Positions 30,556 through 40,330 of a stretch of 64,000 nt of DNA are shown here, one piece after another. Under the pieces are notes generated by a model that saw only the letters and a list, made by a program, of their open reading frames with translations, did no database searches and was not told the origin of the DNA. Location of the stretch: assembly GCA_964035575.1 (NCBI GenBank), contig OZ037835.1:248001-312000 (forward strand), read 5' to 3'. A program made the translations under genes and the position numbers. Each line of letters opens with the position of its first letter. Position 1 is the stretch's first letter. This DNA is from Rhynchopus sp. YZ270_cl-10 (lineage: Eukaryota; Euglenozoa; Diplonemea; Diplonemida; Diplonemidae).

Positions 30556-30602
30556 CTGGGAAGAGAAAATAAAAAGGTGCGTGTGAATAGCAAGGGTCAT
30601 AC
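30556..30602 (-). other. 47-nt GT-AG intron, copy 1
   Basis: On the minus strand GTATGACCCTTGCTATTC ... TTTTTATTTTCTCTTCCCAG: GT donor, long pyrimidine tract, AG acceptor. Identical length at 31112-31158 and 32996-33042. Confidence 0.65.
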
Positions 30603-31028
30603 GTTTGCCTTCTCCTTGAACTTAGAGATCATGGCACGGTACATGTTGGCCTCGCTATCATCTCCAACATAGACACCACGCTCAGCAGCCTTAGTGTCAC
30701 CACAAAGTTCGCAAACACGACAAACTAACAAATTCGTTATGTCAGTGATCTTCGTATTGCGCGTCGAAAGCCGAGCCTCCAGATGCGCCTTGTACGTTTG
30801 GGCATTTCCAAGTCCGTCAGAGCGTAACGGTGGGTGGTGATGATCTCCACCTCGTTCCAATAGTATTCTTCTACATGTCTCCCTCTCCAACACTGTCTCC
30901 CGCACAACCGACAAGTCCTTCCTAACTCTCTGTAAGTGTGTGCAAAATAGGTGCAAAAAGCAAGTAGACCACTCGCCGTGCCTCCAAAAGGTCTCATGTT
31001 CCCTACGCCACACAGACAGTACAACCAC
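30597..31028 (-). CDS. Small Cys-motif/coiled-coil protein, copy 1 (exon)
   Basis: Open frame of 143 codons. Its second half, HLEARLSTRNTKITDITNLL, CRVCELCGD, AAERGVYVGDD, EANMYRAMISKFKEKAN, is the conserved core shared with 31153-31386 and 33037-33270. The first half (VRKDLSVVRETVLERE...) matches the block at 32680-32914. The frame runs to an intron donor at 30602, so the stop at 30597 is probably inside the intron. The core combines a coiled-coil heptad run with a C-x2-C-x2-C motif that might bind metal. No family recognised. Confidence 0.5.
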   Translation of the reverse strand: MVVLSVWRREHETFWRHGEWSTCFLHLFCTHLQRVRKDLSVVRETVLERETCRRILLERGGDHHHPPLRSDGLGNAQTYKAHLEARLSTRNTKITDITNLLVCRVCELCGDTKAAERGVYVGDDSEANMYRAMISKFKEKANV

Positions 31029-31111
31029 ATGTAATGACTCAACTCAAAGGGTGAGTGAATAGAAACTACAAAGAGCTCTACACACGACACACATGTTGTG
31101 AATGGGTGACA

Positions 31112-31158
31112 CTGGGAAGAGAAAATAAAAAGGTGCGTGTGAAAAGCAAGGATCATAC
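31112..31158 (-). other. 47-nt GT-AG intron, copy 2
   Basis: GTATGATCCTTGCTTTTC ... CTTTTTATTTTCTCTTCCCAG on the minus strand. The downstream exon opens TGTCACCCATTCACAACATG and stays open about 125 codons in phase. Confidence 0.65.
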
Positions 31159-31386
31159 GTTTGCCTTCTCCTTGAACTCGGAGATCATGGCACGGTACAT
31201 GTTGGCTTCCTCATCCTCTCCAACATAGATACCACGCTCAGCAGCCTTAGTGTTTCCACGAAGGAAGTGAACACGACCAACTAACAAATTCGTTTCGTCA
31301 GTGATGTTCGTCTTGAGCGCCAAAAGCTCAGCCTGCATATGCACCACGTAAGGATCAGGTGCCACACAGTTGGTGTAGTAAGACAT
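31153..31386 (-). CDS. Small Cys-motif/coiled-coil protein, copy 2 (first exon)
   Basis: 77 codons from an ATG at 31386 preceded by the conserved CCCTTTAAGT leader. MSYYTNCVAP start, QAELLALKTNITDETNLL heptads, GRVHFLRGN (two of the three motif Cys lost), AERGIYVGEDEEANMYRAMI, FKEKAN, then the intron donor at 31158. If spliced, translation continues about 125 codons (CHPFTTCVSCVELFVV ...) to 30737. Loss of the Cys residues and indels in the 3' part suggest relaxed selection. Confidence 0.5.
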   Translation of the reverse strand: MSYYTNCVAPDPYVVHMQAELLALKTNITDETNLLVGRVHFLRGNTKAAERGIYVGEDEEANMYRAMISEFKEKANV

Positions 31387-31491
31387 ACTTAAAGGGAATG
31401 GGTAAGGATAGGGAACGAGAGAGAAGGGGTTGCACTTCCTGTGGGTGGGTTGATGACATAATATGTGTGGGGGGGATGCTCTTTTGCATCC

Positions 31492-32585
31492 TTTGTTTTC
31501 ATCCCTAACTTTCAACAAACATGCCCCTCAGCACTTCAGCAGTTGTAGAACGTTTTCCTACCTTTGGAACAGGAGCACACAAGTTCGTATATATATTGGA
31601 TGCACCATGTGTGCAACACCACCCATCGTCTGATAACAACCTTCGGATTCCCAACACACTTACTTCTGCAACACATCACAGTCACCATCTTGCTCCCAAC
31701 ACTTCCACTTGCACTGACGTCTCTTGTCGTGGTGGAAGGTCCAGCAGCAGTATCTTGGGTTTGTGCAACCAAGTTGTAAAGCCACCAAGCAACGCCCTGG
31801 ACACCTGGACCCCCCTTTTCCACCTTCGTACTTCATTGCAAGAAGGTGGATTACAAAACAGAAGGGTTTCGCTTTGTGTGCATTTTGTTTTGGTGTTTGT
31901 ACTGTATTGCATCTATCTTTACGTATATTCCCGCATGAGTGGCTTCAAGACAGGTGTGAGATGTCAACAATCTCAACACTCCCATGCCCTTCGTAGACCA
32001 CCACACCACCACAGCTGCTGATTGCAAGACTGTTCTTTTGGCTGCTCTCCTGCTGCAAGAGTTGCTTCCCTGTTGAGATGGACCACAGACACAACGTATC
32101 AAAAGAGTGGGCAGCAACAATGTCGTTCGACACAGCAATATCACCCCAGACGTTTTCTGAGTCGTTTTCAAATACACATTCACCTGTTTCGATGTTCCAG
32201 ACACGCACATAGTGCTCGCAACACGCTGCAATGAAACGCTGGTTTGGTGTCAGTGCTACGTAATCAACATGAGAAGGGCACGTAAGTACAAGCACCTTCA
32301 CCCCTGTTGTGTAGTCCCACACAGTGATGTCACGATTAACAAACGTCGCCACCCTGTCGCCTGACACCACCATGACGTACTTGCACACAAGAGAAGAGAG
32401 GGGGAAGAGAGTAGCAAGCTTGTGTAGTGGCAGGAAAGTGTGAAATACATGGCACGTAGTACGACCGCAGAAAACTACGCCATGGTCAACGATTAAGTGT
32501 AACTCATTTTGTTTTTACTTTATTTTATATTTCTCGGAAACGGCAGGCAGTGTGCACGAAAAGGATCAAGGTATCATTCTGTCAT
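31492..32585. repeat. Duplicated segment, copy B, with empty TTA site
   Basis: Counterpart of 28610-29190 plus 30103-30175. It lacks the TTA-flanked element (site near 32530-32535) and instead holds the WD40 fragment at 31945-32388. Confidence 0.8.
31945..32388 (-). pseudogene. WD40 beta-propeller fragment
   Basis: About 147 codons with three to four WD40 blades: RDITVWDYTTGVKVLVL, YVRVWNIETGECVFEN and TLCLWSISTGKQLLQQ. The first in-frame ATG is at 32373; the open frame begins at 32388 without one. A working propeller needs about seven blades, so this is a fragment, or a few exons of a larger gene whose ends fall in the repeated DNA on both sides. The segment is absent from copy A of the duplication (junction near 29036-29045). 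Molecular role unknown beyond protein scaffolding typical of the fold. Confidence 0.6.
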
Positions 32586-32995
32586 TGCATGGGCCCAAGA
32601 ATATCCTGCTGCAAGATTAAAAAATCTGTGAGAAGATTGTTGCAGGCTTCAACATCTTCGTGGCTACATCCCTTTCCCCCTCCAGCTTGGCCCAGGTCCA
32701 GGTCAGAGCGTAACGGTGGGTGGTGATGATCACCACCTCGTTCCAATAGTATTCTTCTAATTCTCTCCCTCTCCAACACTGTCTCCCGCACAACCGACAA
32801 GTCCTTCCTAACTCTCTGTAAGTGTGTGCAAAATAGGTGCAAAAAGCAAGTAGACCACTCGCCGTGCCTCCAAAAGGTCTCATGTTCCCTACGCCACACA
32901 GACAGTACAACCACATGTAATGACTCAACTCAAAGGGTGAGTGAATAGAAACTACAAAGAGCTCTACACGACACACATATTGTGAATGGGTGACA
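32582..32995 (-). pseudogene. 3' exon remnant of Cys-motif/coiled-coil gene, copy 3
   Basis: Follows the intron ending at 32996. Homologous to 30600-31111, but a 2-bp difference near 32965 shifts the CHPFT... frame. The frame ELGRTCRLCGRQCWRGRELE ... AKLEGERDVATKML shows a second Cys motif and coiled coil; the alternative frame (VVRETVLERERIRRILLER) is also open. Probably decayed. Confidence 0.4.
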
Positions 32996-33042
32996 CTGGG
33001 AAGAGAAAATAAAAAGGTGCGTGTGAAAAGCAAGGGTCATAC
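32996..33042 (-). other. 47-nt GT-AG intron, copy 3
   Basis: GTATGACCCTTGCTTTTC ... TTTTATTTTCTCTTCCCAG, same length and borders as the other two. Confidence 0.65.
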
Positions 33043-33270
33043 CTTCTTGTCCTCCTTGAACTCGGAGATCATGGCACGGTACATGTTGGCTTTGCGATCA
33101 TATCCAACATAGATACCACGCTCAGCAGCCTCAGTATCACCACAAAGGGCGCAAACACGACAAACTAACAAATTTGTTTCGTCAGTGATCTTCGTATTGA
33201 GCGTCGAAAGCTCAGCCTCAAGACGCGCCACGTCACGCTCAAGTGCCACACAGTTGGTGTGGTAAGACAT
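33037..33270 (-). CDS. Small Cys-motif/coiled-coil protein, copy 3 (first exon, best preserved)
   Basis: 77 codons from the ATG at 33270 (leader CCCTTTAAGT as in copy 2). MSYHTNCVALERDVARLEAE starts a coiled coil; NTKITDETNLL, then CRVCALCGD (C-x2-C-x2-C), EAAERGIYVGYD and ANMYRAMISEFKE. An intron donor lies at 33042, so the stop at 33037 is probably intronic. Three copies in 3 kb, all in one orientation, indicate tandem amplification. No known family recognised. Confidence 0.55.
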   Translation of the reverse strand: MSYHTNCVALERDVARLEAELSTLNTKITDETNLLVCRVCALCGDTEAAERGIYVGYDRKANMYRAMISEFKEDKKV

Positions 33271-33540
33271 ACTTAAAGGGAATGGGTAAGGATAGGGAAC
33301 GAGAGAGAAGGGGTTGCACTTCCTGTGGGTGGGTTGATGACATAATATGCGTGTGGGGAAGGTGGACACAGAGCAAAGGTGTGAAGGTGGAGGGTGGGCA
33401 AAGACTGGATGTGAGGGGAATACTCTTCGAGAACGGAGAAGGGTGGAAGGCGAGAGGCGTCGTCGTATGCATGGAGGGGTGGCATGGGGTGGCAGAGGTG
33501 CAAGGAGTGTGAACCCCCCTTTCCACCTTGGTACTTCATT
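33271..33540. other. 5' flank of the Cys-motif gene and junction repeat
   Basis: 33271-33345 is shared with 31387-31470 (GGGAATGGGTAAGGATAGGG, GGTGGGTTGATGACATAATA), the probable promoter/leader of this family. 33425-33540 recurs at 28505-28590. Confidence 0.45.
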
Positions 33541-34454
33541 GCAAGACTAGATTGTACGGCGATACAGTCGAAGCAGCTGCCAGTATTACATTTGGACAGT
33601 GGCGTGCTCGAGCTCGCGGAAATGGGAGACACGCGGTGGGTTTCCCATCGTGTGACCTCCGTCCTTGTAAGGGTACTGAAAGGATTGATGTAGGCAATGA
33701 AGGTCCTCTCACAAGCCCGATAACATTGTTGAAAAGGTGCTGTTCACTTAGAGGGTGCACCTGCCGCACCTGGCGCACATGCCGCAGGGATTCAGCGCAA
33801 CTTTGCAGCAAACGTTGCTATCAATGACCTAGTGGAGGGTGAAAGATTACTGGATTGGGAAAATTTCGGGAATCTTGAGGGTCCCTCAGAGGTGTGAAGA
33901 GGTCCTGGAAGGAAACGCTGCGGGGCATGGTGAATGAACCGTGTCGCCCATCTGCAGATGGGTGGAGAGATGTAAACAGTGCTTTCGTACAAAGGTCCAC
34001 GAGACCGAAGTGGCACTGTATGGCATGCGAATTGAGGAGTATTGAGAGGATTGACTGAAGGATGGGACGGTTCTACAGGAGTACTCAGACTACGACGTTA
34101 CTTCGACCACCTAGCAACCTACGGCGTGCAAAGACACGCTTAAAGACACTGACGGACTTTTACGGATAGAAAAGATGCACAGCCTTACGGTGTGAGCACA
34201 GTAACTCCACCGATGCTTGACGAACGCAAGTCATTGCATTGAAGCAAGAGCTAGACATGGTGCAATAAGACGCACTGATAAGAACATCAACATTTTTTGT
34301 GAATTGTCCTGGAAAAAAAAAGACTCCAAATCACCCCAAACAAAGGGATTTAAAAAAAATGATGGCTGGATGGATGTGATCGCCAAACAACAAGAAAGAA
34401 TAAATAAAGAAGGGGGCTGTTTTCATTTTTTTTTTTCATTCGTTCAAAACTTCA
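33541..34454. other. No intact gene; possible decayed coding DNA
   Basis: Better-mixed base composition than its surroundings. One plus frame (about 33600-33693) reads LELAEMGDTRWVSHR, which recalls the DTRW signature of hAT/ZMYM-type transposases. Another (33737-33895) reads IQRNFAANVAINDLVEGERL before a stop. The frames are broken and I cannot confirm a family. Confidence 0.25.
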
Positions 34455-35140
34455 CACATTAGTTTTGGGAGACACCTAAGGTGCCGGGTTCTCATGTACG
34501 GCAACCACACCCTGTACCTGTTTGTCACATTATTTCCCGTACAATACATGAGGAAACGTCTCGCACTCTACTCTCTCTCTAAACTAGGAACACGGACACT
34601 GTAGGTAAAGGTTTTAAAATTTCAGATATTTGCACATTTTTCTGATTAATGAAACGTAAGAAGAGCAACACGCCGATTGGCTGTGCAGAGAGAGCAAAAA
34701 AGAAGAATGTAACATTGTATTCATGCTCCAGAAGGAGGGAACAGCATAAGAACACCAAGTCGAGCGTAGCAGAAATATCGTAATTTTATTTTTCCTTCCT
34801 TCAAAACTTCACACACAACGCTTTTTAGTTTTTGGGAGACACAAGGTGCCAGGTTCTATGATATGCACGGAACCACCCTGCACCTGTTTGTCATATTGTT
34901 TCCCGTGCAATACATGGGGAAACGTTTCGCTGTCGAAACTAGGGAAATAATGACAACACAGGGAGCAGGGGTTCTAAATTTGAGACGTTTGCATATTTTT
35001 CTGTTTTATGACCAAAGACAAGAGAAACGTAAGAAGAGCAACACGCCGATTGGCTGTGTACTGACAGAGCTAAAAGAAGCATGTATCCATGCTCCAGAGG
35101 GAGGGATCAGAGAAACGTTATAAGAACGCCACGTCGAGCG
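34455..35140 (+). repeat. Imperfect tandem duplication (~335 bp unit)
   Basis: 34455-34760 and 34800-35140 share AAAACTTCACACA, GGGAGACAC, ACCTGTTTGTCA, CAATACATG and GAAACGTAAGAAGAGCAACA, in order. The first part is also at 46235-46390. Diverged enough to be old. Confidence 0.65.
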
Positions 35141-36187
35141 TGGCAGCAATATCTGTAAGAAAAACACATGAAACGCACAGGACAGGCGAGCCCATAAGTG
35201 CTCTGTCCAGCCCACCAAAATCAACACCAGATCTTACGTCAAGCACTACAAGGTATAAACGAAAAGATAGCAAATAGTGTGCGAACAGCATAGAGAGAGA
35301 CAACAGGAAACATCCGAGCATAAATACACAGTCCATGCAAGAGACCACAAGAAACTCTACCCCTGGAAAGACAAGCCTTTTACTGTGCTCAGTCTCTTTA
35401 TCACCCCGGGATCATCAAGATCTCTACGCAAGCAGGGTTACCCAGTATTGGGTCTGTATTCATGTAATGAGAGAAAAAACAAACAGTGTGCGAGCAGCAC
35501 ACAGAGAGGGAGCTAATCAAGCAGGCTAGTCAATGACAATGACAATGAGGAATTTTTAAAGAAGAAAGCAGGGAGCGGAGGGAGGGAAAGCTTTTTTGAT
35601 AAAAAAAAATAATGAAACACAAAAAACCAGCGCGTGTGGAAGAAAGAAGAAAAGGGAAAATATTTTTTCTGATTCAAAAAGTGGTGTTTATGTTTTGGGT
35701 ACGGGGAGGAGAATAAAATCTGTTCGATAAAAGAAACGAAAGCTTTTTGTTTTAACTTGTTCACAAAAAAAAACATGAAACGCACTCTGTCCACAAGAGT
35801 ACTATACAAGAAAAGACTCACCAAAATTCATGTATCAGGGGAGCAAAGGGTGCAAATAGCACCGAGAAAGAAACACGAAATACAACACAGCATCCCGGTC
35901 TGCCCTGCAAGGGACCACATCACGACCCAGGACAGGCGAACCCTAAAGTGCTCTGTCCCATCAACGTGGTCTACTACGAGCACTGCTCAAGCAGGGGCAC
36001 AGATACATACTCATTTGCATTCATGCAGCGCATAGCAAGCACGGTGCAAACAGAAAAGGGTATAAAAAAGAGAAAAGCATTTTAGATGAATGTAAGCCTC
36101 TCGTGCTTTACCTTGAAAAACACATCCAAGAAAAAGCAGAAAAAGAAAAACATCAACTACCCAGTCAAGCCCCTACGGCACTCAGTC
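35141..36187. other. Intergenic; block shared with 46393-46560
   Basis: 35590-35763 (AGCGCGTGTGGAAGAAA, GTTCGATAAAAGAAACG) matches 46393-46560, so 34800-35763 and 46235-46560 are relics of one duplicated tract. No gene seen. Confidence 0.45.
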
Positions 36188-38302
36188 TCATCGACCGGGA
36201 TCAACAAGATCTCTACCCAAGCAGGTTCGTGTCACACCACTCAATCCTGCAAAGTCGATGGAGGTCAACTTTGTACAGCTTGATAAAAATTCGTCTCCAC
36301 GGTTAGTGACGCTGCTCAAGCCTGCAAAGCTGATGGAGGTTAAAGACGTGCACCGTGCTAAGAAATGGTCTCCAAGGCTGGTGACATTGCCCAATCCTGC
36401 AAAATCGATGGAGGTTAACGACGTGCAACGTGCTAAGAAATGGTCTCCAAGGCTGGTGACACTGCTCAATCCTGCAAAGTCGATGGAGATTAACGACGTG
36501 CAACGTACTAAGAATTGGTACCCAAGACAGGTGACGCTGTCCAATCCTGCAAAGTCGATGGAGGTTAACGACGTGCAACCTGATAAGAAGTTGTTCCCAA
36601 GGCTTGTGACCCTGCCCAATCCTGCAAAGTTGATGGAGGTTAACGACGTGCAAGCAAATAAAAAGCGGTCCCCAAGGCTTGTGACACTGCCCAATCCTGC
36701 AAACTCGAATGAGGTTAACGAAGTACAACCTGCTAAGAAGCGATCCCCAAGGCTTGTGACGCTGTCCAATGCTGCAAAGTCGATTGAAGTTAACGACGTG
36801 CAATCTGCTACGAACTCGTCCCCGAGGTTTCTGACGCTGTCCAATCCTGCAAAGTCGATTGAGGTTAACGACGTGCAACCTGATAAGAAATTGTTCCCAA
36901 GGTATGTGGGACTGCCCAATCCTGCAAAGTCGATTGAAGTTAACGACGTGCAATCTGTTAAGAAGCGGTTCCCAAGGCTGGTGACACTGCTTAATCCTGC
37001 AAAGTCGATGCAGGTTAACGACGTGCAACCTGATAAGAAGTGGCCCCCAAGGCTTGCGACGCTGTCCAATGCTGCAAAGTTGGTGGAGGTTAACGACGTG
37101 CAATCTGATAAGAAGTTGTTCCCAAGGCTTCTGACACTTTCCAATCCTGCAAAGTCGATTGCGGTTAATGACGTGCAATCTGATAAGAAGCGGTTCCTAA
37201 GGCTGGTGACACCGCTCAATCCTGAAAAGTTAATGGAGGTTAACGACGTGCAACCTGATAAGAAGTGGCCCCCAAGGCTTGCGACGCTGTCCAATCCTGC
37301 AAAGTTGATGGAGGTTAACGACGTGCAATGTGATAAGAAGCGCTCCCTAAGGATTGTGACACTGCTCAATCCTGCCAAGTCGATGGAGGCTAAAGACGTG
37401 CAATATGATAAGAAGTGGCTCCCAAGTTCTGTGACGCTGCGCAAGCCTGCAAAGTTAATGGAAGTTAACGACGTGCAACCTGATAAGAAGTTGTTCCCAA
37501 GGCTTGTGACACTGTCCAATCCTGCAAAGTCGATTGAGGTTAACGCCGTGCAACCTGATAAGAAGTTGTTCCCAAGGTATGTGACGCTGTCCAATCCTGC
37601 AAAGTTGATGGAGGTTAACGCCTTGCAATCTGATAAGAAGTTATGCCGAAGCTTTCTGACCCTGCCCAATCCTGAAAAGCTGATTGAGGTTAACGACGTG
37701 CAACCTGATAAGAAGTAGTCCCCAACGCTTGTGACGCTGCTCAATCCTGCAAAGGAAGTTGCAAGGAAGTTGAATGGCTCAAAAGTGCGCAATGACGTGC
37801 AGTTGTGCAGGAAGTACGCACCTATTGTCGTGACGTTGCGCAACCCAGACAAATTTATTGATTCCAATGATGAACATTTATATAAGAAGTAGTCATCAAT
37901 CGCAGTAACAGCCAACGGGGCACTCAGATCAAGGCTACGTAAATTGGTGTGTGCGAGGAACCTGTTCGGAATCGCAGTTACAACTTCTGCCTGCAGAAAC
38001 AACTGCGCTACCGTGGGGTCTTCTACACGTGCAAGTCTCTCTGGTGTGAGGTCTGTCTCACCCAATGCACGAAGAGCTGCAATTGATTGTTGCTTCTTGG
38101 TCTGCGTCAACAGGACTGTGTCGCCAGCACTCAGCGCTGTGATGTTGATGTCCTCTCCTTCGTCGTTCCCTCCGAAGTCCAGGTCAAATTCAGCCAACCC
38201 CGCTGCAGTTGCTACCTTCCGCCGCAGGTCCTTCGCTGTGTCATCCACATCCACCTCGACGACGTACGTCCGACCATCAAATCCCTCAATGTTGAGCTCC
38301 AT
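36188..38302 (-). CDS. Ubiquitin-like / BspA-type LRR protein, large LRR array
   Basis: 704 aa from the ATG at 38302. The frame extends further upstream to 38644, but family alignment (MELNIEGFDGRTYVVEV against MEICVESFDG...) fixes this start. Residues 1-72 ubiquitin-like (DDTAKDLRRKVATAAGL, LDFGGND, GDTVLLT), linker to about 115, then more than twenty 25-residue repeats of the LTSIDFAGLDSVTSLGNNFL..C type, a variant private to this gene in the window. It ends GRDLVDPGR, with neither the CaaX nor the NLS-like tail of its relatives, so a 3' exon may be missed or the tail lost. The very regular repeats suggest a long curved binding surface; partner unknown. Confidence 0.85.
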   Translation of the reverse strand: MELNIEGFDGRTYVVEVDVDDTAKDLRRKVATAAGLAEFDLDFGGNDEGEDINITALSAGDTVLLTQTKKQQSIAALRALGETDLTPERLARVEDPTVAQLFLQAEVVTAIPNRFLAHTNLRSLDLSAPLAVTAIDDYFLYKCSSLESINLSGLRNVTTIGAYFLHNCTSLRTFEPFNFLATSFAGLSSVTSVGDYFLSGCTSLTSISFSGLGRVRKLRHNFLSDCKALTSINFAGLDSVTYLGNNFLSGCTALTSIDFAGLDSVTSLGNNFLSGCTSLTSINFAGLRSVTELGSHFLSYCTSLASIDLAGLSSVTILRERFLSHCTSLTSINFAGLDSVASLGGHFLSGCTSLTSINFSGLSGVTSLRNRFLSDCTSLTAIDFAGLESVRSLGNNFLSDCTSLTSTNFAALDSVASLGGHFLSGCTSLTCIDFAGLSSVTSLGNRFLTDCTSLTSIDFAGLGSPTYLGNNFLSGCTSLTSIDFAGLDSVRNLGDEFVADCTSLTSIDFAALDSVTSLGDRFLAGCTSLTSFEFAGLGSVTSLGDRFLFACTSLTSINFAGLGRVTSLGNNFLSGCTSLTSIDFAGLDSVTCLGYQFLVRCTSLISIDFAGLSSVTSLGDHFLARCTSLTSIDFAGLGNVTSLGDHFLARCTSLTSISFAGLSSVTNRGDEFLSSCTKLTSIDFAGLSGVTRTCLGRDLVDPGR

Positions 38303-39001
38303 TGGTGTTTTGTGTGTTTTCTGTTGTGGGAGTGGAGTGGTGCAAAACATAGCAAATGATGGTCTATCCATCCCCTGACCACTGTCGCAGTGTTCGCTGT
38401 GCTGCTCGACATTGCGTCGCTCAGAGGTGTGCGTATGTCCATGACATCCCATGTACTGCGCAAACCCGCAAACCCGCAAACTTTGCGGGTTTACGGGTTT
38501 GTGGGTCTGCCTACGTGCCGGATTACCACGCATTTTTCCTTGAATCAAAGTCTTCAAGAAAAAAAGACCAGGAAGCATCCAAGCCAATATCGTCAACGCT
38601 AACCTCAAGCTGCTCTTGGACATCGAAACTGTAAATCGTAACAAGGTTCTGTTTCGGACGATGATACCTCATCACAAGTATCATATCTCGAAAACCAAAA
38701 AGCTTCAGGCGTTTGAATCATTTCCCATCAAAGCCTTAATACAACAACAACATGCTTGTATCAGTGTACACACGCCAGGATGCAAAGAACTGTGCATAAA
38801 AAACATCGCCAGTTTGTTTTTTACTCTCGTTCTTTGTAGTTTTGAGGATTGGGGGAAAAAAATAAAATAATGGTCAATAGTGAACGTTACAACACCACAA
38901 GGGACATCATAAGTTTCTTGTTTTCAGTAGAGGAGCAAAGTGCAACGTGAAATGTAAAATTCGTTCAATGAGCGCCTAGCTTCTCGAAAGATGCACATGC
39001 C
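38303..39001. other. Intergenic; small GC palindrome
   Basis: 38463-38512 holds AACCCGCAAACTTTGCGGGT, related to the fold-back at 40746-40898. The rest has no gene. A 14-aa open extension upstream of the LRR start is not conserved. Confidence 0.45.
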
Positions 39002-39916
39002 TCACATGCACACACATTGACACTTGCGGTCATTGTTATGTACATAGTCCGACACAACTCTGCTCGATCCGGTGACGTTGATGCTGCTTTTAGGTATTTT
39101 GCATCCTTTCAAGAAGTCAGTCTCAAAGTGCGTCACACTCGTCCACCCAGACAGGTCAAGTGTTTTCAATGCGTTGCAGTTGTTCAGGAAGCAGCCCTCT
39201 ATGTGCGTCACATTGTTCCACCCAGAAATATGTAGTGTGGCCAACGCGGTGCAGTCTGATAGGAAGTGCTTCGTGATGTGCGACACATTGGTCCACCCAG
39301 AAATATCTAATGCGGCCAACGACCTGCAGTTGTAGAGGAAGCAGTACCCAACGTGCGTCACATTGTTCCACCCAGACAAGTCAAGGGTGGTCAATGAGGT
39401 GCAGTCCGCGAGGAAGTATTCTGAAATTTCTGTAACATGCTTCCACCCAGATAAATCAACAGTGTGCAGTGAGGTGCAGTAGGATAAGAAGTTGTAGCCA
39501 ATGGCAGTCACACCTGACGCACCACTGAGATCAAGTTGTTCGAAAATGCCACCTCGCAAGAAGTAATGGGGTATCTCAGTCACAACTTCTGCCTGCAGAA
39601 ACAAATGAACCAGCTTGGGATCTGCAAGACCTTCGAACCTCTCTCTTGTCAGCCTTGTCTCACCCAAGTCACGAAGAGCTGCAATGGCGTCGTCCTTCTG
39701 CGACTTCGTCTTCTTCGTCAGCACAACTGTGTCCCCAGCACTCAGCTGCGTGATGTGGTCTTCAGCCAGCACCTTCCCTCCGAAGCTAATGTCAAAGCCG
39801 TCTTCGCGCAACTCTGCTGCAGACGCCACCTTCCGCCGTATGTCCGCAGTTGTATCATCCACACCCACATCGACTGTGTACTTCTCTCCGTCAAAGCTCT
39901 CCACACATATTTCCAT
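39002..39916 (-). CDS. Ubiquitin-like / LRR protein with CVCM (CaaX) end
   Basis: 304 aa, ATG at 39916. Ubiquitin-like residues 1-72 nearly identical to 11936-13210, a linker, then six to seven 25-residue repeats with the signature LDLSGWNNVTHI..CFL..C from about 126 to 270. The C-terminus NVTGSSRVVSDYVHNNDRKCQCVCM ends in Cys-Val-Cys-Met, a canonical CaaX motif (Met favours farnesylation) with an extra upstream Cys. Membrane anchoring is thus predicted, in contrast to the NLS-like tail of 11936-13210. No intron. Confidence 0.9.
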   Translation of the reverse strand: MEICVESFDGEKYTVDVGVDDTTADIRRKVASAAELREDGFDISFGGKVLAEDHITQLSAGDTVVLTKKTKSQKDDAIAALRDLGETRLTRERFEGLADPKLVHLFLQAEVVTEIPHYFLRGGIFEQLDLSGASGVTAIGYNFLSYCTSLHTVDLSGWKHVTEISEYFLADCTSLTTLDLSGWNNVTHVGYCFLYNCRSLAALDISGWTNVSHITKHFLSDCTALATLHISGWNNVTHIEGCFLNNCNALKTLDLSGWTSVTHFETDFLKGCKIPKSSINVTGSSRVVSDYVHNNDRKCQCVCM

Positions 39917-40330
39917 GGTTTTGTGTCTCTCTGTTTGCAGGTGTTTTCAATTGGGGGTAAGAGTACGCAAGAGACAACAAAGTTACAAGGGGAGAGGGCT
40001 TTTGTTTTGCTTTTGAAAACGCCGTTGTGTTAGTGTGGACACCCGAGGGTGTGCTCCAGATGTTAACTGTACAAAGGAACTGATGGGAATGCTGATGACT
40101 TGCCTAAAAATGCTGACTATTTTGGGTTGAAAAGCACACCACGATATTAGCAGAATTTATGCACTGTGGAACAGTGTAATGCACAAGAATCTCGCAAGAT
40201 CCAATCTTTGCATATTTTCATCAATACTGAAAAGACCTCTGATTTGTGAACTAAACACAGACCTCATCCCTATGGCCTATCCCCTCTTTACCTTCCCGTA
40301 AAGAAATGCACCAATGAAATAACGAGAAAC
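39917..40330. other. 5' flank of UBL-LRR gene; no gene beyond
   Basis: The first ~100 bp match 13211-13310 and 53068-53160. TTAGTGTGGACACCCGAGG (40030-40048) recurs near 62412. Otherwise unique. Confidence 0.45.

Noticed and set aside
38303-38644. N-terminal extension of the large UBL-LRR gene (114 residues)
   Set aside because: Sequence is not shared with any paralogue, and the family start MELNIEGFDG has the expected leader position. The same applies to the extension at 61563-61775.
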